From Thioclava nitratireducens (GTDB taxonomy: Bacteria; Pseudomonadota; Alphaproteobacteria; Rhodobacterales; Rhodobacteraceae), in contig NZ_CP019437.1 of NCBI RefSeq assembly GCF_001940525.2, forward strand, positions 419,501-483,500: 64,000 nucleotides of DNA, given 5' to 3'. A program made the position numbers and the translations under genes. Numbering within the stretch: the first letter of the stretch is position 1; every line of letters starts with the position of its first letter. Shown one piece after another: positions 15,878 to 26,891 of this stretch. The notes under the pieces were generated by a model that searched no databases, was not told the DNA's origin, and was given only the letters and a program-made list of their open reading frames with translations.

Positions 15878-16865
15878 CGAAGCCAAGGTTCATAGCTTCC
15901 TCGCCGCCGCCGGATGGCGGGAGGCCGCGCGCAGCCCGCTCGCCGGAGATGCCTCCGCCCGCAGCTACGAACGCCTGACCCGCGGCGCAGATCGCGCCGT
16001 GCTGATGAAGGCCCCGAACGGCTCCGAGATCGCGCGCTTCACCCGGATCGGTGATTGGCTTGCGGAGGCGGGGTTTTCGACTCCGCGGGTGCTCGCGCGC
16101 GACGATGCGGCGGGGCTGCTGTTGCTCGAAGATTTCGGCGACGCGCTCGCGGCCCGTCACCTTGATGCGACACCCGAGGATGAGGCCGCGCTCTATGCCC
16201 TGATCACAGAATTCCTCGCCGAATTGCGCCACCACGCGCCGCCCGCAGACCTGCCGCTGCTGGACGGGTCGGCACTGGCCGAACTGCTGGATCTGGTGCC
16301 GGAGTTCTATCCCTGCACCGACCGCGCCGCCGCGGATAGGTTGCAACAGGCGATCACTCGGAAATTCGACACTATTCCAGCGTGGACGCCGGTTTTGTGC
16401 CTGCGAGATTTCCATGCGGAAAATATCATTCTGCTGGATCGTCCGGGCCTGCGTCGCCTCGGTCTTCTCGACTATCAGGACGCGCTGCGCGCCCATCCCG
16501 CCTATGATCTGGTCTCCGCGTTGCAGGACGCGCGCCGCGATGTGAGCCCGCAGGTCGAGGAAGCCGAAGTTGCCCACTACTGCGCGCTGACCGAGGCCGA
16601 CACTGGCGCGTTCCACCTCGCCTACCGGCTGCTCGGTCTGCAACGTGCCATGCGCATTCTTGGAATCTTCGCGCGGCTTTGTGTCCGGGATGGGAAGCCG
16701 CAATATCTTGAGTTTATGCCGCGCGTCTACGACTATATCTCGCGTAACCTCTCCAGTCCCGCTCTTGCGGAGCTGGCAGAGCTCTTCCACGCCGCCTATC
16801 CTGCGCCCGACCCGAATTTGATTGCTGATTTGAGACGAAAATGCCCGACCAGCCAGACGCCTTGA
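15870..16865 (+). CDS. amgK: Aminoglycoside phosphotransferase-fold sugar kinase, AmgK-like
   Basis: A 331-residue APH-fold kinase. The catalytic loop reads LCLRDFHAENIILL and the metal-binding loop RLGLLDYQDALRAHP. In Pseudomonas AmgK phosphorylates MurNAc (and GlcNAc) at C1 in peptidoglycan recycling, and its partner MurU makes UDP-MurNAc; the gene directly downstream is a MurU-like nucleotidyltransferase overlapping by 25 bases, which supports that role. Substrate is inferred by context. Confidence 0.82.
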   Translation: MADEAKVHSFLAAAGWREAARSPLAGDASARSYERLTRGADRAVLMKAPNGSEIARFTRIGDWLAEAGFSTPRVLARDDAAGLLLLEDFGDALAARHLDATPEDEAALYALITEFLAELRHHAPPADLPLLDGSALAELLDLVPEFYPCTDRAAADRLQQAITRKFDTIPAWTPVLCLRDFHAENIILLDRPGLRRLGLLDYQDALRAHPAYDLVSALQDARRDVSPQVEEAEVAHYCALTEADTGAFHLAYRLLGLQRAMRILGIFARLCVRDGKPQYLEFMPRVYDYISRNLSSPALAELAELFHAAYPAPDPNLIADLRRKCPTSQTP

Positions 16866-17524
16866 TGCTCTTCGCCGCCGGTTTCGGCACGCGAATGGGC
16901 GCGCTGACGCAAAACCGGCCGAAACCGATGGTCGAAGTCGCGGGGCGTCCCTTGATCGATCACGCGCTCGACCTTGCGCGGGCAGGCGGGGCGCGGCGGC
17001 TCGTGGCCAATGTCCATTACCTTGCTGATCAGGTGATCGCGCATCTGGCCGGTCAGGACGTCGCGATCTCGGATGAGCGCGACGAGATTCTGGAAACCGG
17101 CGGCGGGCTGCGCAAGGCGCTGCCGCTGCTGGGCGAAGGGCCGGTGATGACGTTAAATACAGATGCGGTCTGGACCGGCGAGAACCCCGTGGCCCGGCTG
17201 CGCGAAGCCTGGCAACCAGAGGACATGTCGGCGCTTCTGATGCTGGTGCGGCCAGAGAATGCCCGCGGCCATGCGGGTGCGGGCGATTTCGCAATGGATG
17301 AAACCGGCCGGCTGAGACGCGGGCCGGGCTATGTCTATACCGGCGCGCAGATGCTGAATCCTGCTGGAATAGGGTCGATCTCCGAGCAGAAATTCTCGCT
17401 GAACCTCCTTTGGGATGAGATGATCGCGGCGGGGCGTGTCTTCGGGCTCGTGCATGACGGGGGGTGGTGCGATGTCGGACGACCCGAGTCTATTCCGCTG
17501 GCCGAGGCGATGCTCGATGAGTGA
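16841..17524 (+). CDS. murU: Sugar-1-phosphate nucleotidyltransferase, MurU-like
   Basis: A 227-residue nucleotidyltransferase. The nucleotide-binding signature is LFAAGFGTRMGALTQNRPKP (residues about 9-28), followed by VAGRPLIDHAL, and the metal-binding aspartate is in MTLNTDAVW. It fits MurNAc-1-phosphate uridylyltransferase of the peptidoglycan recycling route together with the AmgK-like kinase. Glucose- or mannose-1-phosphate activity is the alternative. Its end overlaps the addB start. Confidence 0.8.
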   Translation: MPDQPDALMLFAAGFGTRMGALTQNRPKPMVEVAGRPLIDHALDLARAGGARRLVANVHYLADQVIAHLAGQDVAISDERDEILETGGGLRKALPLLGEGPVMTLNTDAVWTGENPVARLREAWQPEDMSALLMLVRPENARGHAGAGDFAMDETGRLRRGPGYVYTGAQMLNPAGIGSISEQKFSLNLLWDEMIAAGRVFGLVHDGGWCDVGRPESIPLAEAMLDE

Positions 17525-20468
17525 CGGCGCTGCCTCCGTCTACGCTCTCCCGCCCGGCGTCGATTTCCCCCGTGCGCTGGTAGCGGGCCTACGAGCGCGC
17601 TTCGCCGACAAGCCGCCCGAGGCACTGGCGCGTGTCACGCTCTATCTAAACTCCGGACGGATGCGCCGCCGTGTGCGCGAGATCTTCCTCGAAAGCGGCG
17701 CGCTCTACCTGCCGCGTCTGCTATTGGTGAGCGATCTCGGGGCAGATCCGCTCGCGGGTCTGCCGCTGCCCGTGCCCCCGCTGCGCCGCAAGTTGGAACT
17801 GGCCCAGTTCGTCGAGCAACTCACCCGCGCCATGCCTGAATTCGAAGCCGGCGCGAGCCAGTTCGCGCTGGCCGAGAGCCTCTATTCTCTCCTCGCAGAG
17901 ATGAAGAGCGAGGGCGTCCATATCGACGATCTCGATCAGCTCGAACTGACCGAGACCCATGCCCGGCACTGGCAGGAGAGCCTGCGCTTCATCCGGATCA
18001 TTGCGCGCTATTTCGACAACGAAGTCGAACTGGACCGCGAGAGCCGTCAGCGGATGGTCGTCGAGGCAGTAATCGAGCGCTGGCGCGAAAGCCCGCCTGC
18101 GGATCCGGTGATCGTCGCGGGATCGACTGGTTCGCATGGGGCGACCTCGCTCTTCATGCAGGCGGTCGCGCGGTTGGAAAACGGGTCGATCGTGCTCCCC
18201 GGCTTCGACCGCGACATGACGCAGGCGGCGTGGGATAGTCTCTATTCCGGCCCATTTCCGCTCGAGGACCACCCGCAGTTCCGCTATCGCAGCTTGCTCG
18301 ATAAGCTCGGGCTCTCGGCGGAGGACGTCGTCGATTGGGACGAGATCTCCGCGCCGGACCCGGACCGCAATCGCCTCCTTTCGCTGGCGCTGCGACCGGC
18401 GCCGGTTACCGACCAATGGCGGCGCGAAGGCGCCGGGCTGGGGCCGCTCGTTCCAGCCTGTCAGGGGCTGTCGCTGATCGAAGCGCGCGATCCGCGCCAT
18501 GAGGCGCTGGCGATCGCGCTCGCGCTGCGCGATGCGGTCGAGCGTGGTGTCAGTTCGGCCCTGATCACGCCGGACCGTCTTCTGGCGCGCCGCGTGGCGG
18601 CGGCGCTCGACCGATGGGGCCTGGTGCCCGACGACAGTGCGGGTCAGCCACTGCAGCAGACAGCGGCGGGGCGCTTCCTGCGTCAGGTCGCGGCGATGCG
18701 GGCGCGTCCCGTCGGGATCGCCGATCTGATCGCGCTGCTGAAACATCCGTTGACCGCGACCGGTGATGCGGAACGCGGGCCGCACTTGCGCAACACGCGC
18801 GAACTGGAGCTTCGCCTGCGCCGCTACGGGCCCGCTTTCCCGGATCGGGACAGTCTCACGAAATGGGCTGAAAAAGACCCTGATTCACGGGAATCCTGGG
18901 CGCATTGGCTCTGCGATATTCTCGAGGATTTCGCCGCACCTTCTGCGGCCGCGCTGTCCGATCATGTGGAGCAGCATTTCCGTCTCGCTGAACGGATCGC
19001 GGCCGGCCCGAGTGCCGCGACCGAGACCAGCGAGCTGTGGCGCGAGGCCGCAGGGCGCGAGGCGCGCCGCCTGATGGAAGACCTGCGTAGCCAGTCCGGC
19101 TTCGGCGGGCATCTCGGCGCGCTCGATTACGCCGATCTTGTCAACCGGCACCTCCAGAGCGGGCTCGTGCGGCACACGCTCGCCGCGCACCCGCTGATCG
19201 CGATCTGGGGGACGCTGGAAGCGCGCGCGCAGGGGGCCGAACTGGTGATCTGTGGCGGGCTGAACGAGGGAAGCTGGCCGGAGGCGCCAGCTCCCGATCC
19301 ATGGTTCAGCCGGCAAATGCGGCTGGAATCGGGTCTATTGCTGCCCGAAAGGCAGGTCGGCCTGTCCGCGCACGACTTCCAGCAAGCGGTCGCCGGGCCG
19401 CAAGTAATCCTGTCGAGATGCGCGCGGGATGCGGAGGCGCAGACGATCCCGTCACGCTGGCTCAACCGACTTTTGAACCTAGTCGACGGCCTGCCCGATC
19501 AAGGCGGCACCGAGGCGCTGGCCGAGATGCGCGGGCGCGGCAAGCGCTGGCTCGACCTGGCGGACGCGCTCGAGACGCCGCGGATCACGCTGCAGCCTGC
19601 CAAACGCCCGTCGCCACGTCCGCCGGTCGACGTGCGCCCGCGCGAGTTGCCTGTCACCGCGATCGAGACCCTGATCCGCGACCCCTACGACATTTACGCG
19701 AAGCGCATCCTGAAGCTGCGAGTGCTCGATCCGCTGCGCCCCGAGCCCGATGCCTTGCTGCGGGGACAGGTGCTGCACCAGATCGTCGAAACCTTCGTGA
19801 AGACCTATGACGAGGCGGCCACGATCGAGGCGGCGCAGGCGCGTCTGATGGAGATCGCCGAGGAGGTTATGACCCGGGACATTCCGTGGCCCAGTGCGCA
19901 GCGCATCTGGCTCGCAAGGGTCCGGGGGATCGCCGAGACTTTCTGCCGGGCCGAGGCCGAGCGGCGCGCGCAAGGCGCGCCCATGGTGATAGAGAAAAAA
20001 GGCTCTGTTTCACTGCAAAAGCCGATTTTCACTCTGACCGCGAAGCCCGACCGGATCGACATTCTCGAGGACGGGCGCGCGTGGATCTACGACTACAAAA
20101 CCGGCACGCCACCTTCCGAGCGAGAGGTGATGGCTTTCAACAAACAGATGCTTCTGGAGGCGGCGATGGTCGGGCGCGGGGCCTTCGAGGCGATCGGACC
20201 GCGCGAGGTCGCGGGCATGTCCTATGTGCGGCTGGGCGGCGACGGCGCCACCACGCAGATCAAGGGCAAATCCGGGGATCGCAGCGAGACGCCCGAGGAG
20301 AGCTGGGAGAAATTCCGCAAGCTGATCGCGCGCTATTTCGAGCCGACGCAGGGCTTCACCGCGCGGCGCGCCCCGCAGAAGGCCCGCGCGCGGTCGGATT
20401 ACGATCAGGTCTCGCGCTTCGGGGAATGGGATGTCACCGATGAGGCCGAGGGGGAGGACGTGTCATGA
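17517..20468 (+). CDS. addB: Double-strand break repair protein AddB
   Basis: A 983-residue inactivated-helicase/nuclease subunit. The C-terminal PD-(D/E)XK nuclease domain shows KPDRIDILEDGRAWIYDYKTGTPP, with a central ICGGLNEGSWPEAPAPDPWFSRQMR stretch typical of alphaproteobacterial AddB. Start 17517 (MSDGAAS) overlaps the upstream stop. AddB partners AddA to resect broken DNA ends for RecA loading; the addA ATG overlaps the addB stop by 4 bases. Confidence 0.93.
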   Translation: MSDGAASVYALPPGVDFPRALVAGLRARFADKPPEALARVTLYLNSGRMRRRVREIFLESGALYLPRLLLVSDLGADPLAGLPLPVPPLRRKLELAQFVEQLTRAMPEFEAGASQFALAESLYSLLAEMKSEGVHIDDLDQLELTETHARHWQESLRFIRIIARYFDNEVELDRESRQRMVVEAVIERWRESPPADPVIVAGSTGSHGATSLFMQAVARLENGSIVLPGFDRDMTQAAWDSLYSGPFPLEDHPQFRYRSLLDKLGLSAEDVVDWDEISAPDPDRNRLLSLALRPAPVTDQWRREGAGLGPLVPACQGLSLIEARDPRHEALAIALALRDAVERGVSSALITPDRLLARRVAAALDRWGLVPDDSAGQPLQQTAAGRFLRQVAAMRARPVGIADLIALLKHPLTATGDAERGPHLRNTRELELRLRRYGPAFPDRDSLTKWAEKDPDSRESWAHWLCDILEDFAAPSAAALSDHVEQHFRLAERIAAGPSAATETSELWREAAGREARRLMEDLRSQSGFGGHLGALDYADLVNRHLQSGLVRHTLAAHPLIAIWGTLEARAQGAELVICGGLNEGSWPEAPAPDPWFSRQMRLESGLLLPERQVGLSAHDFQQAVAGPQVILSRCARDAEAQTIPSRWLNRLLNLVDGLPDQGGTEALAEMRGRGKRWLDLADALETPRITLQPAKRPSPRPPVDVRPRELPVTAIETLIRDPYDIYAKRILKLRVLDPLRPEPDALLRGQVLHQIVETFVKTYDEAATIEAAQARLMEIAEEVMTRDIPWPSAQRIWLARVRGIAETFCRAEAERRAQGAPMVIEKKGSVSLQKPIFTLTAKPDRIDILEDGRAWIYDYKTGTPPSEREVMAFNKQMLLEAAMVGRGAFEAIGPREVAGMSYVRLGGDGATTQIKGKSGDRSETPEESWEKFRKLIARYFEPTQGFTARRAPQKARARSDYDQVSRFGEWDVTDEAEGEDVS

Positions 20469-23400
20469 CCCATCCGGCCAGCCTAAGACAGCATCAGGCG
20501 TCGCAACCGGACAGCTCGGTCTGGCTTGCCGCGAATGCGGGCTCGGGCAAGACCAAGGTGCTGACCGACCGCGTCGCGCGCATGCTTTTGGCCGGAACAG
20601 AGCCTCAACGCATCCTGTGCCTGACCTACACCAAGGCCGCCGCGGCGGAGATGCAGAACCGTCTGCTCGGTTTGCTGGGCGGCTGGGCGATGATGGACGA
20701 GGCGAAGCTGCGCGAGAAGCTGCGGGCGCTGGGTGCCGACGAGGCGCTGTCGGCCGAGGATCTGGCGAAAGCGCGGCGGCTGTTCGCCAAGGCGATCGAG
20801 ACGCCGGGCGGCCTGAAGATCCAGACCATCCACGCCTTCTGCGCCGGGCTTCTGCGTCGCTTCCCGCTCGAGGCGAAAGTCTCGCCGGGCTTTTCCGAGA
20901 TGGACGACCGCGCCGGCGAATTGATGCGTGAGGATATCCTCGAGGAGATCGCGACCGGCCCGGATTGCGACCGGCTCGATGCGTTGCTGGGCGTCTATTC
21001 CGGTGAGGATCTGACGTCGCTCGCCGCCGATATAAGCCGGAATAGGGTCGGTTTTGCAGGCGATCTGGGCTTGCCCGATCTGCTGGAAGCCTACGATCTG
21101 CCGCGGGATATGACCGAAGAGGCGCTGCTCTCTGCGGTCTTCGACGACGGCGATCTGAAAATGATCGGCGACGTCGCGCCTGCGTTCCTTGCAAGCTCCA
21201 AGAACGATCAGCGCGTCGGCGCAGGTCTGGCGGCGGCGCGTACCCGCGATCTGGACGCTGTGCAGGCGCTGGAAGACGTTCTTTGCGTCAAGAAACCGAA
21301 GGAGGGCCCGGCCTATCAGCCCAAGCTCGACAAGGTCGCCACCAAGGCGCTTGCGAAATCGCTGGGCGACGGCACGATGGCGGCGCTGTCCGATCTGTCC
21401 GAGCGCGTCTCCGAGAACCGTCCCCGCCGCCTCGCCTTCGTCGCGGCGAAACGCGCCCATGCGTTGCACCGGTTCGCGCAGGTCTTCCTGCCGCGGCTCG
21501 ACGGCTATAAGGCCGCGCGCGGCTGGCTCGATTTCGACGATCTGATCGACCGCGCGGCGGCGCTCCTAGATGAGCCGTCGGTGGCGCAATGGGTGCTGTT
21601 CCGCCTTGACGGTGGGATTGACCATATCCTTGTCGACGAGGCGCAGGATACGAGCCCCCGGCAATGGCGGGTGATCGAGCGGATCGCCGAGGAATTCACC
21701 TCCGGCGAAGGCGCGCATGAGGGCGAACGCACGTTGTTTGTGGTGGGCGACCGCAAGCAGTCGATCTATTCCTTCCAAGGCGCCGACCTTCAGCAATTCG
21801 AGGAAATGCGCGCCCATTTTGCCCGAAAATTCGCGGATATCGGACGTTCGCTCGCGCCGCTGGAGCTGGAACATTCCTTCCGATCATCCGCCGCTGTGCT
21901 GCGTTCCGTGGACCTAGCATTCGCGCGCGGGGCCGAGCAGGGCCTGGGCGGGGCGCCCTCGCATATCGCCTTCCACGAGGCGCTTCCGGGCCGCGTCGAT
22001 CTGTGGCCCGCGATCGAGTCGGTAAAGACCGATGACGAGGACGATTGGGAGAGCCCGGTCGATCTGACCAGCGCGGAATCTGCGATTTCGCAGCTGTCGC
22101 GCATGATCGCCGCCGAGATTTCTGCGATGATCGCGCAAGGTGTGCAAATCCCCGATCACGAGGCGCCCGGCGGCGCCCGCCCGGTGCATGAGGGCGATTT
22201 TCTGATCCTCGTGCGGCGCCGCTCGGAACTGTTTTCCGAGATCATTCGCGCCTGCAAGTCGATCGGGCTCGCGGTGGCGGGGGCGGATCGCCTGAAGCTC
22301 GGTGCGGAGCTTGCGGTGCGTGACATCCGCTCGCTACTGAGCTTCCTCGCGACGCCGGAGGACGATCTGTCGCTGGCGGAGGCGTTGCGCTCGCCGCTGC
22401 TGAACTGGTCCGAGCAGGAGCTTTACCAACTCGCGCAGCCCCGGAAGGGCTATCTCTGGGAGGCGCTCCGCCGTGGCGAGATGCGCCCTGATACGCAGGA
22501 GATGCTGAAAGATCTGCGCGATCACTCGGATTTCCTGCGGCCATTCGAGCTGATCGAACGCCTGCTGACCCGGCATGGCGGGCGCGAGCGGCTTCTGGCG
22601 CGGCTTGGTCCCGAAGCGGAGGACGGAATCGACGAGCTGATCTCGCAGGCTCTGGCGTTCGAGCGCAATGAAGTGCCGAGCCTGACCGGCTTCCTCGGCT
22701 GGCTCGATGCGGATGACGTGCAGGTGAAGCGGCAGCTGGACGGGGCAGGGCGCGCGATCCGGGTGATGACGGTCCACGGCTCGAAAGGGCTGGAGGCACC
22801 GATCGTCATCCTGCCCGATACGGCGAAGAAAAAAGAGCCTAATCCGCCTAAAATCCTGCGTTTGGACAATGGCGTCGCGGGGCTGCGGCAGCCCGCACCG
22901 GACGCGCCGGAGGCCCAGCTTTCCGCCGCAGGAAAAGAGACGACCGCCCGCGCGGAAGAGGCGCAGCGACTTCTCTACGTCGCGATGACGCGGGCGGAGA
23001 AATGGCTGATCGTGGCCGCAGCGGGCGAGGTCGGCGAGGGCGACGAGACCTGGTATAGCCGGATGAAATCGGGCCTCGAAGCTGCCGGGACCGAGGACGT
23101 CACGGGCCTTTCCAAACCGCTGCAAGAACTGGGCGAGTTTCCACGCCACGCGACCGGCGCATGGCCGGAAAACGCTGCGGCGCCAGCAGCCGCGGAGGAG
23201 GTCACGCGACTGGATCTACCCGCATGGAGCCTAACGCCGGCAGCTGCCATCGAGCCCCCGCCGCGCCCGCTTTCGCCCTCCGATCTGGGCGGAGCCAAGG
23301 CTCTGTTCGGTGATGGCGAGACGATGGACGAAGACGAGGCGCTGCGTCACGGGCGCAACCTGCACCGGCTTCTCGAGCATCTGCCGGAACGGCCGCGCGA

Positions 23401-23854
23401 CCAGTGGGAAGACCTTGCCGAACTCTTGCTGTCCGAGGGCGAGGATGCGCTGCTTCCGGGTGAAATAGAGCCTGTTTTGGCCGAAGCGACCCGCGTTCTC
23501 GAAGCGCCGGGCATGGCGGCCTGGCTGGGGCCGGACTGTCTGGCGGAGGTCGAGATCACCGCCGCGCTGGAGGAATTCGGCGGCCAGCGGATTCACGGTT
23601 TCCTCGACCGTCTGCGGATTGATGCCGAAGGGGTTCACATTCTCGATTACAAATCCAACCGCATCGTCCCCCCGTCGCCCGATCAGGTGCCCGACGGGAT
23701 CGTGCGACAGATGGCCGCCTATCGCGCGGCGCTACGCCAGATTCACCCCGGACGCACGATTACCTGCGCGATCCTGTGGACACAGGACGGAACGATCATG
23801 CCGCTCGCAGATGCACAGCTAGACGGGAGCTTGCGCACGCCCACTGTATCTTGA
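20465..23854 (+). CDS. addA: Double-strand break repair helicase-nuclease AddA
   Basis: A 1129-residue UvrD/Rep-type helicase with nuclease domain. Walker A is AANAGSGKT (residues 22-30); other motifs are [57 protein letters not shown] and [11 protein letters not shown]. The C-terminal nuclease signature is [18 protein letters not shown]. Catalytic subunit of the AddAB complex, translationally coupled to addB. Confidence 0.96.
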   Translation: MTHPASLRQHQASQPDSSVWLAANAGSGKTKVLTDRVARMLLAGTEPQRILCLTYTKAAAAEMQNRLLGLLGGWAMMDEAKLREKLRALGADEALSAEDLAKARRLFAKAIETPGGLKIQTIHAFCAGLLRRFPLEAKVSPGFSEMDDRAGELMREDILEEIATGPDCDRLDALLGVYSGEDLTSLAADISRNRVGFAGDLGLPDLLEAYDLPRDMTEEALLSAVFDDGDLKMIGDVAPAFLASSKNDQRVGAGLAAARTRDLDAVQALEDVLCVKKPKEGPAYQPKLDKVATKALAKSLGDGTMAALSDLSERVSENRPRRLAFVAAKRAHALHRFAQVFLPRLDGYKAARGWLDFDDLIDRAAALLDEPSVAQWVLFRLDGGIDHILVDEAQDTSPRQWRVIERIAEEFTSGEGAHEGERTLFVVGDRKQSIYSFQGADLQQFEEMRAHFARKFADIGRSLAPLELEHSFRSSAAVLRSVDLAFARGAEQGLGGAPSHIAFHEALPGRVDLWPAIESVKTDDEDDWESPVDLTSAESAISQLSRMIAAEISAMIAQGVQIPDHEAPGGARPVHEGDFLILVRRRSELFSEIIRACKSIGLAVAGADRLKLGAELAVRDIRSLLSFLATPEDDLSLAEALRSPLLNWSEQELYQLAQPRKGYLWEALRRGEMRPDTQEMLKDLRDHSDFLRPFELIERLLTRHGGRERLLARLGPEAEDGIDELISQALAFERNEVPSLTGFLGWLDADDVQVKRQLDGAGRAIRVMTVHGSKGLEAPIVILPDTAKKKEPNPPKILRLDNGVAGLRQPAPDAPEAQLSAAGKETTARAEEAQRLLYVAMTRAEKWLIVAAAGEVGEGDETWYSRMKSGLEAAGTEDVTGLSKPLQELGEFPRHATGAWPENAAAPAAAEEVTRLDLPAWSLTPAAAIEPPPRPLSPSDLGGAKALFGDGETMDEDEALRHGRNLHRLLEHLPERPRDQWEDLAELLLSEGEDALLPGEIEPVLAEATRVLEAPGMAAWLGPDCLAEVEITAALEEFGGQRIHGFLDRLRIDAEGVHILDYKSNRIVPPSPDQVPDGIVRQMAAYRAALRQIHPGRTITCAILWTQDGTIMPLADAQLDGSLRTPTVS

Positions 23855-23909
23855 CGCCGCCGGGGGCGGAACTTACCTTCCTTGCCGACCCAATATTCAG
23901 GAGGCTGAC

Positions 23910-24230
23910 ATGGCTACCGTTGCTGTTACCGACGCCACTTTCGATCAGGAAGTGCGTAAGTCCGACGTTCCCGTCGTGGTGGATTTCTGGGCTGAATGGT
24001 GCGGCCCCTGCCGCATGATCGGCCCGTCGCTCGAAGAGATTGCCGAGGAAATGTCCGGCAAGATCAAGGTCGTGAAAGTGAACGTCGACGAGAACCCCGA
24101 CAGCCCGGCGACGCTGGGCGTGCGCGGCATCCCCGCCCTGTTCCTGTTCAAGGACGGCGAGGTCGTCTCGAACAAGATCGGCGCAGCCCCGAAAGCGGCG
24201 CTGCAAAGCTGGATCAACGAATCGATCTGA
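23910..24230 (+). CDS. trxA: Thioredoxin
   Basis: A 106-residue classical thioredoxin with the redox motif W-C31-G-P-C34 in [14 protein letters not shown], the cis-proline in [13 protein letters not shown], and no signal peptide. It reduces cytoplasmic disulfides. A good AGGAGG ribosome site lies just upstream and a strong terminator follows. It probably has its own promoter in the 55-bp gap after addA. Confidence 0.97.
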   Translation: MATVAVTDATFDQEVRKSDVPVVVDFWAEWCGPCRMIGPSLEEIAEEMSGKIKVVKVNVDENPDSPATLGVRGIPALFLFKDGEVVSNKIGAAPKAALQSWINESI

Positions 24231-24249
24231 TCTGCGGATCAGGTTTGAC

Positions 24250-24280
24250 GGAAAAGGGCGCCCTCGGGCGCCTTTTTTCA
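24250..24280 (+). terminator. Terminator of trxA
   Basis: aaagggcgcc-ctc-gggcgccttttttc: a 7-bp or longer GC stem with a six-T tract, 20 bp past the trxA stop. Its T-tract abuts the stop of the convergent gene. Confidence 0.9.
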
Positions 24281-25183
24281 TATCGGCCAGCCGAAATGGC
24301 GCAGCCTTGCGCGCAGACGGTCCTCGAATTCGGGGCGGCCTGCGTTGAGCGATTGGAGTTGCAGGAACCAGTAGAGGTATCGCGCCACGGGCGGGCTCTC
24401 GCGCAGATTCTCGAAAGCGGCCTCGATCCCGTCGCGCGGCACCGATCCGGCGATGTGGTGGAAATCCGACAGGCCGAACAGGATCGCCGGTTTGCGCAGG
24501 AAGAACCCCTCCAGCGCGAGCGCGCTATTCTGGGTGGCGACGAAGCGGCAGCGGCGGAGCAGTTCGGGGGAACCGCCGGACTGGAAGCGAAAGTGTGGGT
24601 GACGGGCCGCGATCGCCTCCAGCGCCTCGATTTCGCGCGCTGTGTAATCCTCGTTCGGGTGCAGCGTGGCCACGACCGGGCCGGAATGACGGGCCAGCAC
24701 CTCCTCGATCATCTGCACCGGGCTCACCGACTGGAACGAGCGGTGGTCCAGCAGTCGCCCTTGCAGCGGAATGAAGGCCAGATCCTCCTCATCGGACGGT
24801 TTTACGCCGGGATAGAGCCTGTTTCGCGTGGAAAAGAAGAATTGCGCGGCGGCGTCTCCATCCACCTCATCGGCATCGAACGCCGCCTGAGCGACCGGCC
24901 AGGTCCACCGCTCCGCCTCCGCCTCGACGTGCCAGAACGCCCCCACATAGGTCCGTCGGCAGGTCAGCGCCCGCGCATGGGTCGGCGGCTCCATCCGGTA
25001 GAGCGCATAGCCCTCGCGCGCGGGGGCCGCAGCGCGCGCCTCGGGGCCGGTCCGATGCAGGCTAACGGTCCAATCCGCCGCCTCCACCGCCCCGATCAGC
25101 CGCTTGAAGAAATTGTGTTCGCCAGCCCGGACCTGCTCCAGAATCCAGTCATCGAGATAGATCGAAAGGTGCTGCGCGCTCAT
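24278..25183 (-). CDS. GT-B-fold-like (capsule/Kdo transferase-like) hypothetical protein
   Basis: A 301-residue protein. The C-terminal half has the stretch [19 protein letters not shown] and then [26 protein letters not shown], reminiscent of the nucleotide-sugar site of capsule-synthesis and Kdo glycosyltransferases (serine-alanine-x-x-x-E with a following K-P). The N-terminal half shows no motif I recognise. No signal peptide. It is convergent with trxA and divergent from hslV. Glycosyltransferase function is a tentative inference. Confidence 0.55.
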   Translation of the reverse strand: MSAQHLSIYLDDWILEQVRAGEHNFFKRLIGAVEAADWTVSLHRTGPEARAAAPAREGYALYRMEPPTHARALTCRRTYVGAFWHVEAEAERWTWPVAQAAFDADEVDGDAAAQFFFSTRNRLYPGVKPSDEEDLAFIPLQGRLLDHRSFQSVSPVQMIEEVLARHSGPVVATLHPNEDYTAREIEALEAIAARHPHFRFQSGGSPELLRRCRFVATQNSALALEGFFLRKPAILFGLSDFHHIAGSVPRDGIEAAFENLRESPPVARYLYWFLQLQSLNAGRPEFEDRLRARLRHFGWPI

Positions 25184-25276
25184 GCGGGGACGCTAGCCGC
25201 AGGCTCCCGCACCGGCAAGCGGGGTTGCAGCCCCGGCCTGCGGGTTACATATCTTTGGCGCAAACGGAGGACTATT

Positions 25277-25834
25277 ATGGCCGAAGAGAAATTCCCGGGC
25301 TGGCACGGCACGACGATCATCGGCATCCGCAAGGGTGGTAAAGTGGTGGTCGCGGGCGACGGGCAGGTCAGCCTTGGCCAGACCGTCATCAAGGGCTCGG
25401 CGCGCAAGGTGCGCCGCCTGAGCCCCGGCGGTCACGACATCGTCGCGGGCTTCGCGGGCTCGACCGCAGATGCGTTCACCCTGCTGGAGCGGCTCGAGAA
25501 GAAGCTCGAGGCTTCGCCCGGTCAGCTGATGCGCGGCTGCGTTGAACTCGCGAAGGATTGGCGCACGGACAAATATCTGCGCAATCTCGAAGCGATGCTG
25601 ATCGTGACCGATGGCAAGGATCTTTACGTCCTGACCGGCGCGGGTGACGTGCTGGAACCGGAACACGGCATCGCCGCGATCGGCTCGGGCGGCAACTTCG
25701 CCCTCGCCGCGGCCCGCGGGCTGATGGAAACCGATCTCGACGCCGAGGCGGTGGCCCGCAAGGCGATGGAGATCGCGTCGGACATTTGCGTCTACACCAA
25801 TGGCAACCTGACGGTGGAGAGCATCGGTGGCTGA
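25277..25834 (+). CDS. hslV: ATP-dependent protease subunit HslV (ClpQ)
   Basis: A 185-residue proteasome-related peptidase. The catalytic threonine is expected to be T12 of [19 protein letters not shown], exposed after removal of an 11-residue N-terminal extension ([11 protein letters not shown]) that is typical of alphaproteobacteria and absent in E. coli. G-x-x-x-x-G loops such as [16 protein letters not shown] are conserved. The GGAGG ribosome site fixes the start. It works with HslU, encoded two genes on. Confidence 0.95.
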   Translation: MAEEKFPGWHGTTIIGIRKGGKVVVAGDGQVSLGQTVIKGSARKVRRLSPGGHDIVAGFAGSTADAFTLLERLEKKLEASPGQLMRGCVELAKDWRTDKYLRNLEAMLIVTDGKDLYVLTGAGDVLEPEHGIAAIGSGGNFALAAARGLMETDLDAEAVARKAMEIASDICVYTNGNLTVESIGG

Positions 25835-26888
25835 GCTGACGCGCGACGATCTGCGTGCGGCGGTCGCGGCTGGCCATATCAGCGAGGCGCAGGCCGCCTC
25901 GGTGATGGCGCTGGCGAGCAACCGCCTCGCCGGTCGCGCGGCCCTTCCCGCAGAGGACGAACCCTTCGAGCTGTTCAAAGGCTTTGCCGAAATCTTCGTG
26001 ACCGTCGGCCTCGGCATCCTGATCTTCGGGTCGTTCGGCTTCCTCCTCTTCGCGGGCGGCAAGCTGGGTTACGCGATGCTGATCCCGTTGATTGCGTTGC
26101 TGGGGGAATATTTCACCCGCAAGCGCCGGATGGTGCTGCCCTCGATCCTGCTGACGCTCACGCTGGGCGGGGCAGTTCTGGCGAGCTTCCTCGGGATTCC
26201 AATCCTCGGGATGCGCTTTGTCACCCAAGACCCGAACTTCGATCTCGCACTGGTCGCGACCGCCGTGGCGCTGATCGCGTGGTTCCTGCGCTACCGGGTG
26301 CCGTTCTCGATGTTCCTCGTGGGGCTTTGCGGGCTGGGCCTGCTGCTGTCCTTCGCGAAGGGCTTCGACCCCGAGGCGCCGATCTCAAAAACGGTCGACC
26401 TGTTCGATCTGTCCAACGGCTCGGCGCTGTCGCTGGCGATGCTGGTCTTCGGGCTCTTGGCGCTCGCAGGTGGCATCTGGTTCGACATGCGCGACCCGCA
26501 TCGGCTGGGTCGGCAATCGGCCTCGGGCTTCTGGCTGCACGTTCTGGCAGCCCCCGCGCTGGTCAACACGCTCGCGCTGACCTTCTACAAGATGGGGCCG
26601 GGGACGGGCTATGTGCTGCTGCTCGCCACGCTGGCTGTGTTCGCCGCGTTGGCGCTGATCATCGACCGGCGCTCCTTCTTCACGGCCGGGATCGGCTACA
26701 TGATCTTTCTCAGCTTCTATGCCTTCGGCAATGCCACCGATCCGCGCAGCTGGTGGATCACGCTGATCCTGATCGGCCTCTTTCTCACCGCGCTCGGCTC
26801 GTTCTGGACCGAGCTGCGCACGCGCCTGATGCGCGTGCTTCCCAATTTCCCCGGCAAGCATCGCCTGCCGCCCTATGCCACGGAGTAA
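25827..26888 (+). CDS. Polytopic membrane protein of unknown function between hslV and hslU
   Basis: A 353-residue protein with a soluble N terminus (about residues 1-50) and roughly ten hydrophobic segments. It overlaps the hslV end by 8 bases and ends 3 bases before hslU, so it is part of the protease operon. No motif recognised; a DUF2157- or DUF4401-type membrane protein is a possible relative. Its position suggests shared expression rather than a proven role in HslUV function. Confidence 0.7.
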   Translation: MAELTRDDLRAAVAAGHISEAQAASVMALASNRLAGRAALPAEDEPFELFKGFAEIFVTVGLGILIFGSFGFLLFAGGKLGYAMLIPLIALLGEYFTRKRRMVLPSILLTLTLGGAVLASFLGIPILGMRFVTQDPNFDLALVATAVALIAWFLRYRVPFSMFLVGLCGLGLLLSFAKGFDPEAPISKTVDLFDLSNGSALSLAMLVFGLLALAGGIWFDMRDPHRLGRQSASGFWLHVLAAPALVNTLALTFYKMGPGTGYVLLLATLAVFAALALIIDRRSFFTAGIGYMIFLSFYAFGNATDPRSWWITLILIGLFLTALGSFWTELRTRLMRVLPNFPGKHRLPPYATE

Positions 26889-26891
26889 TCC

